Shown here piece by piece: positions 49,184-58,718 of a DNA stretch of 64,000 bases (positions within the stretch are counted from its first letter, which is position 1; each line of letters starts with the position of its first letter). The stretch is from Acidimicrobiales bacterium (lineage in GTDB: Bacteria; Actinomycetota; Acidimicrobiia; Acidimicrobiales; Iamiaceae), in assembly GCA_030447445.1 (NCBI GenBank), contig JAUJOW010000012.1:19214-83213 (forward strand), written 5' to 3'. The position numbers were made by a program, and so were the translations under genes. Below the pieces are notes generated by a model that saw only the letters and a list, made by a program, of their open reading frames with translations, made no database searches and had not been told where the DNA came from.

Positions 49184-50026
49184 TCACAGCTGGCCGGTGC
49201 TGATCTCGACCGGCACCTCGTCGTGGCGGCGGCGCTCACCCCGTTGGCGCCGCTCCAGCCACGAGGCGATCTGGGAGAGGGCGAGGTTGATGAGGATGTA
49301 GATGGTGGCCACCACGATGGCGGTGGGGATGACGTTGCCGATGTTGGTGTAGATGCGCCGCCCGCTGCGGAGCAGCTCGGGGTAGGCGACGATGAACCCC
49401 AGGGCCGAGTCCTTCAACAGCACCACGAGCTGGCTGACGATGGTGGGCAGCATGGTTCGGACGGCCTGGGGGATGAGGATCAGCCGGGTCACGGCGCCCT
49501 TGCGGAGGCCGATGCTGTAGGCCGCCTCGGTCTGGCCCCTCGGCACGGCGTTGATGCCCGCCCGGAAGATCTCGGCCAGCACCGAGCCGTTGTAGAGGGT
49601 GAGGCCGATCACGAGGGCACCGAAGGCGCCGATGTCGATGCCCAGCTGCGGGAGGCCGAGGAAGGCGAAGAAGATCAACAGGACGAGGGGCAGGGCCCGG
49701 AAGAACTCCACGACGACCCCGCTGGCCTGCCGGAGCAGTCGCCGTTCGGACAGGCGTCCCACCGCCAGCAACAGCCCCAGGGCGATCGCCAGCACCAGCG
49801 CCACCCCGGCGGCCCGAAGGGTCGCCCCCAGGCCCCGCAGCAGGATCCGCTGCACACCTGACCGCGTGAACGGCTCCCAGAAGATGCTGCGGAACTGGCC
49901 CGTGTCGCTGAGTCGCCAGACGACCACGCCGACGACGGCGAGCAGGACCAAGGCCCCGAGTGCACTGCCGATGAGGACCCGGCGACGGGAGCGGGGGCCC
50001 GGAGCGTCGTAGAGGGCGACGGTCAT
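49184..50026 (-). CDS. gluD: Glutamate-type amino acid ABC transporter permease GluD
   Basis: This 280-aa inner-membrane permease is of the HisM/GltK type. It has an N-terminal anchor helix, and the permease domain ([34 protein letters not shown], and the EAA loop [20 protein letters not shown]). The C-terminus is charged. It overlaps gluC by 4 bp. Order and sizes match the coryneform gluABCD operon, though the actual substrate could be another acidic or polar amino acid. Confidence 0.88.
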   Translation of the reverse strand: MTVALYDAPGPRSRRRVLIGSALGALVLLAVVGVVVWRLSDTGQFRSIFWEPFTRSGVQRILLRGLGATLRAAGVALVLAIALGLLLAVGRLSERRLLRQASGVVVEFFRALPLVLLIFFAFLGLPQLGIDIGAFGALVIGLTLYNGSVLAEIFRAGINAVPRGQTEAAYSIGLRKGAVTRLILIPQAVRTMLPTIVSQLVVLLKDSALGFIVAYPELLRSGRRIYTNIGNVIPTAIVVATIYILINLALSQIASWLERRQRGERRRHDEVPVEISTGQL

Positions 50027-50670
50027 CGAGCCACCGCCACCCGCCGCTCGAGGCGGCTGAACGAGAAGCTGAGGAAGAGCGTGAGGACGATGTAGCCGGC
50101 GGCGGTGGTGAGCAGCAGGGGGAAGGTGGCGCTGGCGTCCTGGTTCTGCAGGCGCCGGAGGATGCTCGTGGCTTCGGCCACGCTGAAGGCGACGGCGATC
50201 GACGTGTTCTTGGTGAGCGCGATGAAGACGCTGGTCAGCGGAGGGATGACGGCCCGGAAGGCCTGCGGGAGGACCACCTGGCCCAGTGTCTGGCCGAAGG
50301 GCAGGCCGATGGCGCGGGCGGCCTCGATCTCACCAGCGGCCACCGAGTTGATGCCGGACCGCACCACCTCGCAGACGAACGACGACGTGTAGACGGTGAG
50401 GGCGATGATGGCGAAGGTGACGAAGGAGAACCGGATCTCGAGCCGGGGCAGCCCGAACGTGGAGAAGACGAACACCAGGGTGAGCGGGGTGTTGCGCACC
50501 ACCGTCACGTAGAACGCTCCCGCCCACCGCAGGGGTGGGATGGGGCACACCCGCATCACCGCCAGCACGGTGCCGAACAGCAGCGACAAGACGCCGGACA
50601 GCACCGTCAGCCGCACCGTCATCCAGAACCCCTCCAGGATGACGGTGCGCTGCTCGATGACGAAGTCCAC
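50023..50670 (-). CDS. gluC: Glutamate-type amino acid ABC transporter permease GluC
   Basis: The 215-aa permease has five helices, a VVRNTPLTLVFVF segment typical of HEQRo-type amino-acid permeases, and the ATPase-contacting EAA loop EIEAARAIGLPFGQTLGQVVLP. GluC and GluD would form the heterodimeric channel. It starts 44 bp after the gluB stop. Confidence 0.88.
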   Translation of the reverse strand: MDFVIEQRTVILEGFWMTVRLTVLSGVLSLLFGTVLAVMRVCPIPPLRWAGAFYVTVVRNTPLTLVFVFSTFGLPRLEIRFSFVTFAIIALTVYTSSFVCEVVRSGINSVAAGEIEAARAIGLPFGQTLGQVVLPQAFRAVIPPLTSVFIALTKNTSIAVAFSVAEATSILRRLQNQDASATFPLLLTTAAGYIVLTLFLSFSFSRLERRVAVAR

Positions 50671-50714
50671 CGGCGGCGCCTAGTGCCCGGCCGGGTCTTC
50701 CGAGCGGGGCCGGG

Positions 50715-51599
50715 TCAATACCGGTCGAGCTCGGGCGGCTCGGGGGCCTCCACGCCGCTCGCTCCGAGGGTGGCCTCGAAGGCCTCCTCCCAGCTCCCGT
50801 CCTCGAAGGCCTCCTCCAGCGTGTCGTTGAGGAAGTCGCGGAAGTCGTCCTGGCCCTTCTCGAGCCCGATGCCGTACGGCTCCTCGCTGAAGGTCTCGCC
50901 CACCACGCGGAACTTGCCCTCGTACTTGGGGTCGGCGGCGTAGCCGGCCAGGATGATGTCATCGGTGCTCACCGCGTCGATCTGGCCCGCTTCGAGCTGG
51001 TCGACGCACTCGGTGTAGGTGTCGAACTCGACCGGCTCGGCCTCCGGGTAGTTCTCACGGATGTTCTCGATCGGCGTCGACCCGCTCGCCGCGCACACCC
51101 GCTTGCCGGCGAGGTCGTCGGGGCCGTTGATGGACTCGTCGTCCTCGGCGACGAGGAGGTCCTGGCCGGCCACGTAGTACGGCCCGGCGAAGTCGACCTG
51201 CTCCTTGCGCTCGTCGTTGATCGTGTAGGTGGCTATCACGATGTCGACGCGGTCGTTGGCGATGAAGCTCTCGCGGTTGGCCGAGACGGTCTCGACCCAC
51301 TCGATCTGGTCGGGTTCGATGCCGAGCTCACCGGCCACGATCTTGCCGATCTCGACGTCGAAGCCCTCCGGCTCGTCGGTCTCCAGGTTGATGTTGCCCA
51401 GCCCGGGCTGGTCGTACTTGGTGCCGATGCGGATGGTGCCGGCCTCGGCCAGCTCGGCCATGACCGAACCGCTCGCGAACTCGGGGTCCTCCTCGACCTC
51501 GACGTCGGGACCGCCCGACTCCTCCTCGTCGCCGCAGCCGGTGACGATCATGGCGAGTGCCGCGCACAGCACGGCGACCAGACGCAGGTGGTGCTTCAT
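50715..51599 (-). CDS. gluB: Glutamate-binding lipoprotein GluB
   Basis: The 294-aa extracellular solute-binding protein (SBP family 3) has a signal with lipobox VTGC (Cys22) followed by an acidic linker. The mature part shows IRIGTKYDQPGLG, EGFDVEIGKIVAGELG, FAGPYYVAGQDLLV and AASGSTPIENI. It delivers substrate to GluC-GluD. An unusually acidic composition (EEESGGPDVEVEEDPE) follows the lipid anchor. Confidence 0.91.
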   Translation of the reverse strand: MKHHLRLVAVLCAALAMIVTGCGDEEESGGPDVEVEEDPEFASGSVMAELAEAGTIRIGTKYDQPGLGNINLETDEPEGFDVEIGKIVAGELGIEPDQIEWVETVSANRESFIANDRVDIVIATYTINDERKEQVDFAGPYYVAGQDLLVAEDDESINGPDDLAGKRVCAASGSTPIENIRENYPEAEPVEFDTYTECVDQLEAGQIDAVSTDDIILAGYAADPKYEGKFRVVGETFSEEPYGIGLEKGQDDFRDFLNDTLEEAFEDGSWEEAFEATLGASGVEAPEPPELDRY

Positions 51600-51616
51600 C
51601 GTGGTTCCTTTCGGGG

Positions 51617-52387
51617 TCAGTGGCTGAGGATCTTGGACAGGAAGCTCTTGGCCCGCCGGCTGGTGGGGTTGTCGAAGAAGTCGGCTGGGGTGGCCGTCTC
51701 GACGATCTCGCCTTCGTCCATGAACACGACACGGTGAGCGGCCTTGCGGGCGAAGCCCATCTCGTGGGACACCACGATCATCGTCATCCCGCTCCCGGCC
51801 AGCTCGACCATCACGTCGAGCACCTCGCTGATCATCTCGGGATCGAGGGCCGAGGTGGGCTCGTCGAACAACAACAGCTTGGGTTCCATGGCCAGGGCGC
51901 GGGCGATCGCCACCCGCTGTTGCTGACCGCCGGAGAGCTGCGCCGGCATGGCATCGGCCTTCTCGGCCAGGCCCACCCGGTCGAGCAGCTCACGGGCCCG
52001 CTCGTCGGCCTCCGCCTTGCGCAGGCCCCGCACCTTGACCGGCCCCAGGGTGACGTTCTCCAGGGCTGTCTTGTGGGAGAAGAGGTTGAAGCTCTGGAAC
52101 ACCATGCCGACGTCGGAGCGGAGCCTGGCCAGGGCCTTGCCTTCGGCGGGAAGCGGCTCGCCGTCGACCTTCACCGTGCCCGAGTCGATGGGCTCGAGCC
52201 GGTTGATGGCGCGACACAGGGTGGACTTCCCGGACCCTGATGGCCCGATCACCACCACCACCTCACCGCGGTCGACGGTGAGGTTGATGTCCTTCAACAC
52301 GTGGAGCGGCCCAAAGTGCTTCTGCACGTTGGACAGCTCGAGCAGGTGGTCGCTCCCGATCAACCGCTCGTCGGAGATCGCCTGCAA
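51617..52387 (-). CDS. gluA: Glutamate-type ABC transporter ATPase GluA
   Basis: The 256-aa ATPase has Walker A IGPSGSGKSTLCRAINRLE, the Q-loop FQSFNLFSH, signature LSGGQQQRVAIARALA, Walker B LLLFDEPTSALDP and the switch SHEMGF. The track start is a TTG. Conserved sequence begins at LLELSNVQKHFG, so a TTG eight codons later is possible. On the minus strand TAGATT lies about 31 nt upstream. It is first in gluABCD. Confidence 0.93.
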   Translation of the reverse strand: MQAISDERLIGSDHLLELSNVQKHFGPLHVLKDINLTVDRGEVVVVIGPSGSGKSTLCRAINRLEPIDSGTVKVDGEPLPAEGKALARLRSDVGMVFQSFNLFSHKTALENVTLGPVKVRGLRKAEADERARELLDRVGLAEKADAMPAQLSGGQQQRVAIARALAMEPKLLLFDEPTSALDPEMISEVLDVMVELAGSGMTMIVVSHEMGFARKAAHRVVFMDEGEIVETATPADFFDNPTSRRAKSFLSKILSH

Positions 52388-52477
52388 GCTCTGGGCCCCA
52401 ATCGTCTCGGCTGGTGTGAATCTACAAGAGACGCTGCCGGCGCACCGGCGGTACCCGGACGCTGGCGCACGGCGACC

Positions 52478-52483
52478 TAGGCT
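52478..52483 (+). promoter_or_regulatory. -10 element of the folD leader
   Basis: TAGGCT ends 9 nt before the ATG of a 16-codon leader ORF at 52493, itself overlapping folD. Confidence 0.4.
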
Positions 52484-52492
52484 GCGGGCCGG

Positions 52493-52543
52493 ATGGTGTT
52501 CCAGGCAGATCTCGACCGGCCCTGCCAGTCGAGACGGCGATGA
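52493..52543 (+). CDS. Putative 16-aa leader peptide upstream of folD
   Basis: An ATG 9 nt after a TAGGCT -10 opens MVFQADLDRPCQSRRR, whose TGA overlaps the folD ATG (ATGA). This geometry suggests folD is translated by termination-reinitiation after the leader. The Cys and the run of three Arg near the end could make it responsive to charged-tRNA supply. That is inference; no attenuator hairpin was established. Confidence 0.4.
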   Translation: MVFQADLDRPCQSRRR

Positions 52544-53403
52544 CCGCCACTCGCCTCGACGGCCAAGTCGTCGCCGACGGGCTGAAGGCGGGGCTGGCCG
52601 ACCGCATCGGTGCCCTCGCCGAGCGAGGCATCACCCCCGGGCTCGGCACCGTGCTCGTCGGCGACGACGGACCGAGCGCCAACTACGTGGCCATGAAGCA
52701 CCGGGACTGCGCGGAGCTCAGCATCGCCTCCTTCCACGAGCACCTCCCTGCCGACGCCACCGAGGCCGACGTGGTGGCCGTGGTGGAGCGGTTCAACGCC
52801 GATCCCGCCGTCGACGCCTACCTGCTCCAGTACCCCTTTCCCGCCCACCTCGACTACGAGTCGATCCAGGCGCGGGTCGACCCCGCCAAGGATGCCGACG
52901 GTCTGCACGAAGTGAGCCTGGGGCGGCTCCTGCTCGGTCTGCCCGGCCCGCTGCCGTGCACGCCCGCCGGCATCCAGGCCTTGCTCGTCCACCACGACGT
53001 GCCCATCGAAGGGCGGCACGCGGTGGTCGTGGGCCGCGGGCTCACCATCGGTCGACCGCTCGCCATCCTGTTGGCCCGCAAGGCACCGAACGCCAACGCC
53101 GCCGTCACCGTGGTGCACACCGGCGTGGCCGACCTCGGCGAGCACACCCGCCGGGCCGACATCCTCGTCGCCGCCGCCGGCTCACCTGGGATCGTCACCC
53201 CCGACATGGTGAAGCCGGGCTCGGCCGTCGTCGCCGCCGGGGTGGCGATGCGCGACGGCCGCATGGTCTCCGACGTCGCCGACGGGGTGGCCGATGTGGC
53301 CGGGTGGCTGACGCCACGGATCTCGGGCGGGGTGGGGCCGATGACCAGGGCCATGCTGCTCGAGAACGCCGTGCGGGCCGCCGAGCACGCCGCCGACGGG
53401 TGA
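52540..53403 (+). CDS. folD: Methylenetetrahydrofolate dehydrogenase/cyclohydrolase
   Basis: FolD makes 10-formyl-THF from 5,10-methylene-THF, supplying PurN and PurH. The 287-aa protein has VLVGDDGPSANYVAMKHRDC with the catalytic Lys, the substrate motif LQYPFPAHLDYESI, DADGLHEVS, PCTPAGIQALL, the NADP-site VVVGRGLTIGRPLA and the C-terminal GGVGPMTRAMLLEN. The start ATG overlaps a possible leader-peptide stop. metF follows 61 bp later with its own -10. Confidence 0.95.
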   Translation: MTATRLDGQVVADGLKAGLADRIGALAERGITPGLGTVLVGDDGPSANYVAMKHRDCAELSIASFHEHLPADATEADVVAVVERFNADPAVDAYLLQYPFPAHLDYESIQARVDPAKDADGLHEVSLGRLLLGLPGPLPCTPAGIQALLVHHDVPIEGRHAVVVGRGLTIGRPLAILLARKAPNANAAVTVVHTGVADLGEHTRRADILVAAAGSPGIVTPDMVKPGSAVVAAGVAMRDGRMVSDVADGVADVAGWLTPRISGGVGPMTRAMLLENAVRAAEHAADG

Positions 53404-53448
53404 CCCGTTGGCCGACAGGTCGGCTCCTCGACCGGCTCGGCTCGTCGC

Positions 53449-53454
53449 TACCCT
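53449..53454 (+). promoter_or_regulatory. -10 element of metF
   Basis: TACCCT ends 10 nt before the ATG at 53465. Confidence 0.4.
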
Positions 53455-53464
53455 CGCGGCCAGC

Positions 53465-54346
53465 ATGACCCGGATCGCCGATCTCCTGGCCGAGGGGCCG
53501 ACCTTCTCGTTCGAGTTCTTCCCGCCGAAGACCGACGCCGAGCAGGCCACGCTGGTCCGCACGTTGCTCGACCTGCAGCCGTTGGAGCCATCGTTCGTGT
53601 CGGTGACCTATCGGGGCGGTCGATCCTCGCGGGGGCGCACGACGGCGCTGGTCACGTCCATGTTGCGCACGACGGCGCTGACCCCGATGGCCCACCTCAT
53701 CTGTGTGGCCCACACCCGCCTCGAGCTGGCCGAGATCCTGGTGGAGCTGCGCCGGGCCGGGGTCGAGAACCTCATGGCCCTCGGCGGCGACCCCCCCACC
53801 GACCCCGACGCCGGGGAGGGCGAGCTGGCCCACGCCATCGAGCTCGTCGAGCTGGCCCGGGCCATCGGCGGCTTCTCCATCGGGGTGGCGGCCCACCCCA
53901 TCGGCCACCCGCGGTCACCCGACCTCGACTTCGATCGACGGTACCTGGCCGAGAAGCTCGCCTTGGCCGACTTCGCCGTCACCCAGTTCTTCTTCGAGGC
54001 CGACGACTACCTGCGCCTGGTCGACGAGCTGGCCGGCCTCGGCATGCACAAGCCCGTGCTGCCGGGCATCATGCCGGTGACCGCCCGCTCCTCTGTCCCC
54101 CGCATGGCCGAGATGGGAGCGGCCGTGCCGGACTGGATGGTCGAGCGCTTCGACCGGGCCGGCGACGTCCCCGGAGCGGTGCGCCAGGTCGGCGTGGACT
54201 GCGCCACCGACCTGTGTCGCCGGCTCCTCGACGAGGGCGCCCCGGGGCTGCACTTCTACACGCTCAACCGCTCCAGCGCGACCCGGGAGATCTACGCCAA
54301 CCTCGGGCTGGTGCCGGCCACCGGCGCCCTGTCCGGGGGCGGGTGA
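53465..54346 (+). CDS. metF: Methylenetetrahydrofolate reductase
   Basis: MetF reduces 5,10-methylene-THF to 5-methyl-THF for methionine synthesis. The 293-aa TIM-barrel protein shows FSFEFFPPKTDAEQ with the catalytic Glu, SVTYRGGR (usually TYGAGG), NLMALGGDPP, the FAD-binding region IGVAAHPIGHP (normally AAYPExHP), FAVTQFFFEADDYL and the C-terminal LHFYTLNRSSAT. ATG 53465 aligns the N-terminus with the family; the track starts 57 bp early. Confidence 0.94.
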   Translation: MTRIADLLAEGPTFSFEFFPPKTDAEQATLVRTLLDLQPLEPSFVSVTYRGGRSSRGRTTALVTSMLRTTALTPMAHLICVAHTRLELAEILVELRRAGVENLMALGGDPPTDPDAGEGELAHAIELVELARAIGGFSIGVAAHPIGHPRSPDLDFDRRYLAEKLALADFAVTQFFFEADDYLRLVDELAGLGMHKPVLPGIMPVTARSSVPRMAEMGAAVPDWMVERFDRAGDVPGAVRQVGVDCATDLCRRLLDEGAPGLHFYTLNRSSATREIYANLGLVPATGALSGGG

Positions 54347-54399
54347 CGGCGGCCGGCCCGCCGCCGTCTCCACGGGACGCTGCCGACGCCGGTCGCCGG

Positions 54400-54405
54400 T
54401 AGGTT
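54400..54405 (+). promoter_or_regulatory. -10 element of icd
   Basis: TAGGTT ends 6 nt before the ATG at 54412; a leaderless start is predicted. Confidence 0.5.
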
Positions 54406-54411
54406 GCTGCG

Positions 54412-55608
54412 ATGCCCGACAAGATCACCGCCAACCCCGACGGGTCCCTCAACGTCACCGACGAGCCGATCGTCCCGTTCATCGAGGGCGATGGCACCGG
54501 TGTCGACATCTGGCCGGCGGCCAGGCTCGTGCTCGACGCCGCCGCCGCGAAGCACGGTCGCACGGTGTCCTGGAAGGAGGTCCTGGCCGGCCAGAAGGCC
54601 TTCGACGAGACCGGCGACTGGCTCCCCCAGGAGACCGTCGACACGTTCCAGGAGTACCTGATCGGGATAAAGGGGCCGCTCACCACCCCGATCGGCGGCG
54701 GCTTCCGCAGCCTGAACGTGGCGCTGCGCCAGATCCTCGACCTGTACGTGTGCCTCCGCCCGGTGCGCTGGTTCGAGGGCGTGCCCTCGCCGGTGCGGAC
54801 GCCCGAGCTGGTCGACATGGTGATCTTCAGGGAGAACACCGAGGACATCTACGCCGGCCTCGAGGTGGCGGCCGGCTCGCCCGAGGCGGCCAAGCTGCGG
54901 GACCTGCTTCACGACTCGTTCGGGTGGGAGATCCGGGACGACTCCGGCATCGGGATCAAGCCCATCTCCGAGACGGGCTCGAAGCGGCTGATCCGGGCCG
55001 CCCTCAACTACGCCGTGGCCAAGGGCCGCGAGAGCGTCAACCTCGTGCACAAGGGCAACATCATGAAGTTCACCGAGGGGGCCTTCAAGAACTGGGGCTA
55101 CGAGCTGGTCCGAGACGAGTTCTCCGACGTGGCCGTGGGCTGGGACGACTGCGGGGGCGACCCCGGCGGCAAGGTCCTCGTGAAGGACTCGATCGCCGAC
55201 ATCACGTTGCAACAGGTGCTCACCCGGCCGGCCGAGTTCGACGTGATGGCCACCATGAACCTGAACGGCGACTACCTCTCGGACGCGCTGGCGGCCCAGG
55301 TCGGGGGCATCGGCATCGCGCCGGGCGCCAACGTCAACTACGTCACCGGCCACGGCATCTTCGAGGCCACCCACGGAACGGCGCCGAAGTACGCCGGCCA
55401 GGACAAGGTGAACCCCGGCTCGGTGCTGTTGTCGGGCGTGCTGATGTACGAGCACCTGGGCTGGCAGGACGCCGCCGACGACATCGTGGCCGCCCTCGAG
55501 GCCACCATCGCCGACAAGATCGTGACCTACGACTTCGCTCGCCTGATGGACGGGGCCACCGAGGTCAAGTGCTCGGAGTTCGCCAGCGCCATCGTCGACC
55601 GCCTCTGA
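54412..55608 (+). CDS. icd: Isocitrate dehydrogenase [NADP], E. coli type
   Basis: This converts isocitrate to 2-oxoglutarate. The 398-aa protein is of the homodimeric E. coli Icd class: FIEGDGTG, the phosphorylatable loop [40 protein letters not shown], and [18 protein letters not shown]. The Lys-Tyr pair in that last motif and the YDFARLM Tyr/Arg favour NADP over NAD. Many actinobacteria use a monomeric Icd instead, so this type is worth noting. A bidirectional terminator follows. Confidence 0.95.
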   Translation: MPDKITANPDGSLNVTDEPIVPFIEGDGTGVDIWPAARLVLDAAAAKHGRTVSWKEVLAGQKAFDETGDWLPQETVDTFQEYLIGIKGPLTTPIGGGFRSLNVALRQILDLYVCLRPVRWFEGVPSPVRTPELVDMVIFRENTEDIYAGLEVAAGSPEAAKLRDLLHDSFGWEIRDDSGIGIKPISETGSKRLIRAALNYAVAKGRESVNLVHKGNIMKFTEGAFKNWGYELVRDEFSDVAVGWDDCGGDPGGKVLVKDSIADITLQQVLTRPAEFDVMATMNLNGDYLSDALAAQVGGIGIAPGANVNYVTGHGIFEATHGTAPKYAGQDKVNPGSVLLSGVLMYEHLGWQDAADDIVAALEATIADKIVTYDFARLMDGATEVKCSEFASAIVDRL

Positions 55609-55635
55609 TCCCGAGCTTCCCATGACGGCGCCGGT

Positions 55636-55673
55636 CCGCCTGCGCACCGGCTCAGCGGCCGGTGCGCAGGCGG
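55636..55673. terminator. Bidirectional terminator between icd and the PH-domain gene
   Basis: A perfect 15-bp stem, CCGCCTGCGCACCGG / CCGGTGCGCAGGCGG, with an 8-nt loop lies between convergent genes. The right arm is inside the last codons of the PH-domain gene. Confidence 0.8.
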
Positions 55674-56065
55674 TCGAGGACGGCCACCCGCTCGGCGGCC
55701 AGGCGCTTGGAGCCGAAGTAGCGGAGGCCGAGGGCTCGCAGGGCGACGGTGCGGTCGTCGGTGCGACGCAGGACCATCGTCGTCGGCCCCTGTTCGAACC
55801 CCGCGACCTCGCTCCAGGGCAGGCGGTGGGACACGAGCCGGTTGCGCCACGTGATGCCCTCCCGGTCGGCTCGGACCACCGCCCACAGGTCGAGCCCGAT
55901 GGGGGCCAACACGGCCGCCACCACGGCGATGAAGGCCACCAGCACCCCTGCCCCCTGGTCGAGGACCACGAGCGCCCGGCCGGCCACCACCACGCCCACC
56001 ACGAGCAGCACCGCCTGCACCCCCGCCCGGGCCAGTGGGGACGGCTGGAACACGACCGACTCCAC
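55652..56065 (-). CDS. Bacterial PH-domain membrane protein
   Basis: The 137-aa product has two membrane helices (about 14-60) followed by a short domain (ADREGITWRNRLVSHRLPW then VAGFEQGPTTMVLRR) that matches the bPH_6-type pleckstrin-like domains of actinobacterial membrane proteins. Function is unknown. It lies 32 bp downstream of the SRPBCC gene on the same strand. Its last codons form one arm of the icd terminator. Confidence 0.78.
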   Translation of the reverse strand: MESVVFQPSPLARAGVQAVLLVVGVVVAGRALVVLDQGAGVLVAFIAVVAAVLAPIGLDLWAVVRADREGITWRNRLVSHRLPWSEVAGFEQGPTTMVLRRTDDRTVALRALGLRYFGSKRLAAERVAVLDRLRTGR

Positions 56066-56097
56066 CTGCGACCGGCCTGCGCCGGCGGAACGGGGGA

Positions 56098-56538
56098 TCA
56101 GCTCGACCCCGACTCGGCCGCCGCCTTGATGCGCTCAAGCGTCTCCTGCATGCCCTTGCGCAGGCCCTCGTCCTGGCCCATGAGTCGGTTCACGAACCGC
56201 CCGAGCGCCGGCGAGTTGCTCAGGTCGCGGGTCTCGGTCAGCCGGGTGCCGCCGTTCGTGGCCTCGAGGCGGTAGCTCCAGCGGGCGCCGGTCCCCGCCA
56301 CCCGGAAGGCGAAGGCCCGGCCCGGGTCGGCCTCTTCCACCGTGCAGTCGGTGAACCAGCGCAGCGGCCCCCGCTTGTTCCACCCGCGGAAGCGGGCGCC
56401 CTCGGCCGGTCCGCTGGCCCCGCGGCGCCACTCGGCCCGGTAGGTCTCCGGGCTCCAGCGGCCCATCGCCGGGATGTCGGCGACCAGGTCGTACACGCGG
56501 TCGGGCGGGGCGTCGATGTCGATGCTGAACTCGTCCAT
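56098..56538 (-). CDS. SRPBCC family protein
   Basis: The 146-aa protein is a START/Bet v1-like hydrophobic-ligand fold. It begins [20 protein letters not shown] and has [11 protein letters not shown] and the edge strands [20 protein letters not shown]. Many such proteins are annotated polyketide cyclase/dehydrase, but no catalytic residues are diagnostic. ATG 56538, preceded by AAGGA, is chosen over the track start. It is divergent from the aldehyde dehydrogenase gene. Confidence 0.85.
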   Translation of the reverse strand: MDEFSIDIDAPPDRVYDLVADIPAMGRWSPETYRAEWRRGASGPAEGARFRGWNKRGPLRWFTDCTVEEADPGRAFAFRVAGTGARWSYRLEATNGGTRLTETRDLSNSPALGRFVNRLMGQDEGLRKGMQETLERIKAAAESGSS

Positions 56539-56583
56539 CGCCCCATCCTTGCCGGTGCCAACGCAGACCGGCGCCGGCCCCGG

Positions 56584-56589
56584 TACCGT
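56584..56589 (+). promoter_or_regulatory. -10 element of the aldehyde dehydrogenase gene
   Basis: TACCGT lies 35 nt before the GTG. Unlike its neighbours this transcript would have a leader with a GGAGG Shine-Dalgarno 7 nt from the start. Confidence 0.45.
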
Positions 56590-56624
56590 GGCCACGATCC
56601 CCAGCACACACCGGAGGTAGGCCC

Positions 56625-58067
56625 GTGAAGGTCCCCGAGAAGGTTTGCGACAAGCTCTACATCGAGGGTCAATGGGTCCCATCGACCGGGTCGGGCACGA
56701 TCGACGTGATCAACGCGTCGACCGAGGACGTCATGGGCCGCATCCCGGAGGGCACCCCGGCCGACGTCGACCGTGCCGTCGCCGCCGCCCGCACCGCCTT
56801 CGAGTCCTGGTCCCAGACCGACCCCCAGGAGCGGGCCAAGTTCCTCCAGGCCCTGGCCGACGGGCTGGGGGCGAGGAACCAGGAGATCGCCGAGACCATC
56901 TGCGGCGAGGTCGGCATGCCGATGTTCCTCGCCCAGCTCATCCAAGCCGGATTGCCGACCGCCGTGGCCGGCAGCTTCGTGTCGTTGCTCGACGAGTTCG
57001 CCTTCGAGGAGCGCATCGGCAACTCGCTCGTGGTGCGCGAGCCGGTCGGGGTGGTCGGCTGCATCACCCCGTGGAACTACCCGCTGCACCAGATCATCGC
57101 CAAGGTGGCCCCCGCCCTCGCCGCCGGCTGCACGGTGGTGCTCAAGCCGAGTGAGGTGGCGCCGCTCAACGCCTTCATCCTGGCCGAGATCGTCGACTCG
57201 ATCGCCCTACCGGCCGGGGTGTTCAACCTCGTGTCGGGGACGGGGCCAGAGGTGGGCGAGGCCATCGCCGGTCACCCCGACATCGACATGGTCAGCTTCA
57301 CCGGCTCCACCCGGGCCGGCAAGCGGGTGGCCGAGCTGGGGGCCCAGACGGTGAAGCGGGTGGCCCTCGAGCTGGGTGGCAAGTCCGCCAACATCCTCCT
57401 CGACGACCTCGACGACGACGAGCTCGAGAAGGCAGCCCGGGCCGGGGTGGGGAGCTGCTACCTCAACTCCGGTCAGACCTGCACGGCCTTCACCCGCATG
57501 CTCGTGCCCCGGTCCAAGCACGACGACATCGTCGACATCGTCCGCGACGAGGTCGAGAAGGTGTACACGATCGGCGACCCGGCGGCGGGGGAGTCACGCC
57601 TCGGGCCCCTCATCTCCGACGCGCAGCGCAGCCGGGTGCGGGGCTACATCGAGAAGGGCATCGAGGAGGGGGCCACGCTCGTGGCCGGCGGGCCCGAGCA
57701 GCCCGAGGACCTTCCCACGGGGTACTACGTGAAGCCCACCGTCTTCGCCAACGTGGACAACGCCATGACCATCGCCCAGGAGGAGATCTTCGGGCCGGTG
57801 CTCTCGGTGATCCCCTACGACGACGAGGATGACGCCGTGCGCATCGCCAACGAAACCGCCTACGGGCTGTCGGGTGGGGTGTGGGCCCACGACCCCGACC
57901 GGGCCACCGCCGTGGCCCGGCGGGTCCGCACGGGCCAGCTCGAGATCAACGGCGGCAGCTTCAACCCGCTGGCCCCCTTCGGGGGGTACAAGCAGTCCGG
58001 CAACGGGCGCGAGCTCGGCCGCTACGGGCTCGAGGAGTTCCTCGAGACCAAGTCCCTCCAGCTGTAG
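56625..58067 (+). CDS. NAD(P)-dependent aldehyde dehydrogenase
   Basis: The 480-aa enzyme has the standard ALDH motifs: [42 protein letters not shown], the general base in [10 protein letters not shown], the nucleophile in [11 protein letters not shown], and [13 protein letters not shown]. It would oxidise an aldehyde to the acid; the substrate is not evident. The GTG start has GGAGG 7 nt upstream. The Uma2 gene begins 11 bp after the stop. Confidence 0.92.
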   Translation: MKVPEKVCDKLYIEGQWVPSTGSGTIDVINASTEDVMGRIPEGTPADVDRAVAAARTAFESWSQTDPQERAKFLQALADGLGARNQEIAETICGEVGMPMFLAQLIQAGLPTAVAGSFVSLLDEFAFEERIGNSLVVREPVGVVGCITPWNYPLHQIIAKVAPALAAGCTVVLKPSEVAPLNAFILAEIVDSIALPAGVFNLVSGTGPEVGEAIAGHPDIDMVSFTGSTRAGKRVAELGAQTVKRVALELGGKSANILLDDLDDDELEKAARAGVGSCYLNSGQTCTAFTRMLVPRSKHDDIVDIVRDEVEKVYTIGDPAAGESRLGPLISDAQRSRVRGYIEKGIEEGATLVAGGPEQPEDLPTGYYVKPTVFANVDNAMTIAQEEIFGPVLSVIPYDDEDDAVRIANETAYGLSGGVWAHDPDRATAVARRVRTGQLEINGGSFNPLAPFGGYKQSGNGRELGRYGLEEFLETKSLQL

Positions 58068-58078
58068 CGACCGTCGCC

Positions 58079-58633
58079 ATGGCACTGACCGGCCAACGGC
58101 TCACCGCCGAGGAGTTCCTCGCCATCCCCCAGGGGGAGGGCCACTACCAGCTCATCGACGGGGAGATCGTGGTGAGCGAGCCCAGGTGGGCCCACCAGCG
58201 GGCGGTCGGCTTGATCCACGCCCGCATCCTGGCCTGGACCGAGTCGGGCCCTGGGCGAGGCACCGTCGGCCTGCCCGTCGACACCCACCTCGACGACCGC
58301 AACGTCTATGCCCCCGACGTGTGGTGGCTGGCCGACGACCACCGCTCCCGCCTCGACACCGGGTACCTGATCGGCCCGCCCGACCTGGTCGTGGAGGTGC
58401 GCTCGCCATCGACCTGGCGGTACGACCGGGGCACCAAGCGGGACGTGTACGAACGCACCGGCCTGGCCGAGCTGTGGCTCGTCGACCCGGCCGTGGCCAC
58501 CGTCGTCGTCCACCGCCGGTCCGGCCCGCGAACCGACTTCGACGTCACCTTCGAGCTGGGTCGTGACGACCACTTCACCTCGCCGCTCCTGCCCGGGTTC
58601 TCCCTGCCGGTGGCGTCGGTCGCCGACGAGTAG
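58079..58633 (+). CDS. Uma2 family PD-(D/E)XK nuclease-like protein
   Basis: The 184-aa protein has the DUF820/Uma2 layout: RLTAEEFLAIPQGEGHYQLI and DGEIVVSE, then APDVWWL, PPDLVVEVRSPST, YDRGTKRDVYERTGLAELWL and VDP. The Asp of PDV and the E-V-x-S segment are the nuclease-fold residues. Uma2 proteins are common in cyanobacteria and actinobacteria and of unknown role. The start is ATG 58079; the track begins in the previous gene. It is probably cotranscribed with the aldehyde dehydrogenase gene. Confidence 0.9.
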   Translation: MALTGQRLTAEEFLAIPQGEGHYQLIDGEIVVSEPRWAHQRAVGLIHARILAWTESGPGRGTVGLPVDTHLDDRNVYAPDVWWLADDHRSRLDTGYLIGPPDLVVEVRSPSTWRYDRGTKRDVYERTGLAELWLVDPAVATVVVHRRSGPRTDFDVTFELGRDDHFTSPLLPGFSLPVASVADE

Positions 58634-58652
58634 GTCCCGCGTTGGCGCACCG

Positions 58653-58682
58653 TTGGGTCGCCCGCGGCGCCCTGGGTAGGGT
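58653..58682 (+). promoter_or_regulatory. Promoter of mdh
   Basis: TTGGGT (58653-58658) and TAGGGT (58677-58682) are 18 bp apart. They leave a 36-nt leader with a GAGGAG Shine-Dalgarno before the mdh ATG. Confidence 0.5.
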
Positions 58683-58718
58683 GCCGCCGTCCGATCCGGC
58701 GCCGTCGAGGAGCGACCC

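Noticed and set aside
49173-49301. Plus-strand 42-codon [13 protein letters not shown]... with a strong GGAGGAG Shine-Dalgarno
   Set aside because: It overlaps the gluD 3' end in antisense, and the product becomes Arg/Trp-rich shadow sequence. The Shine-Dalgarno is probably chance.
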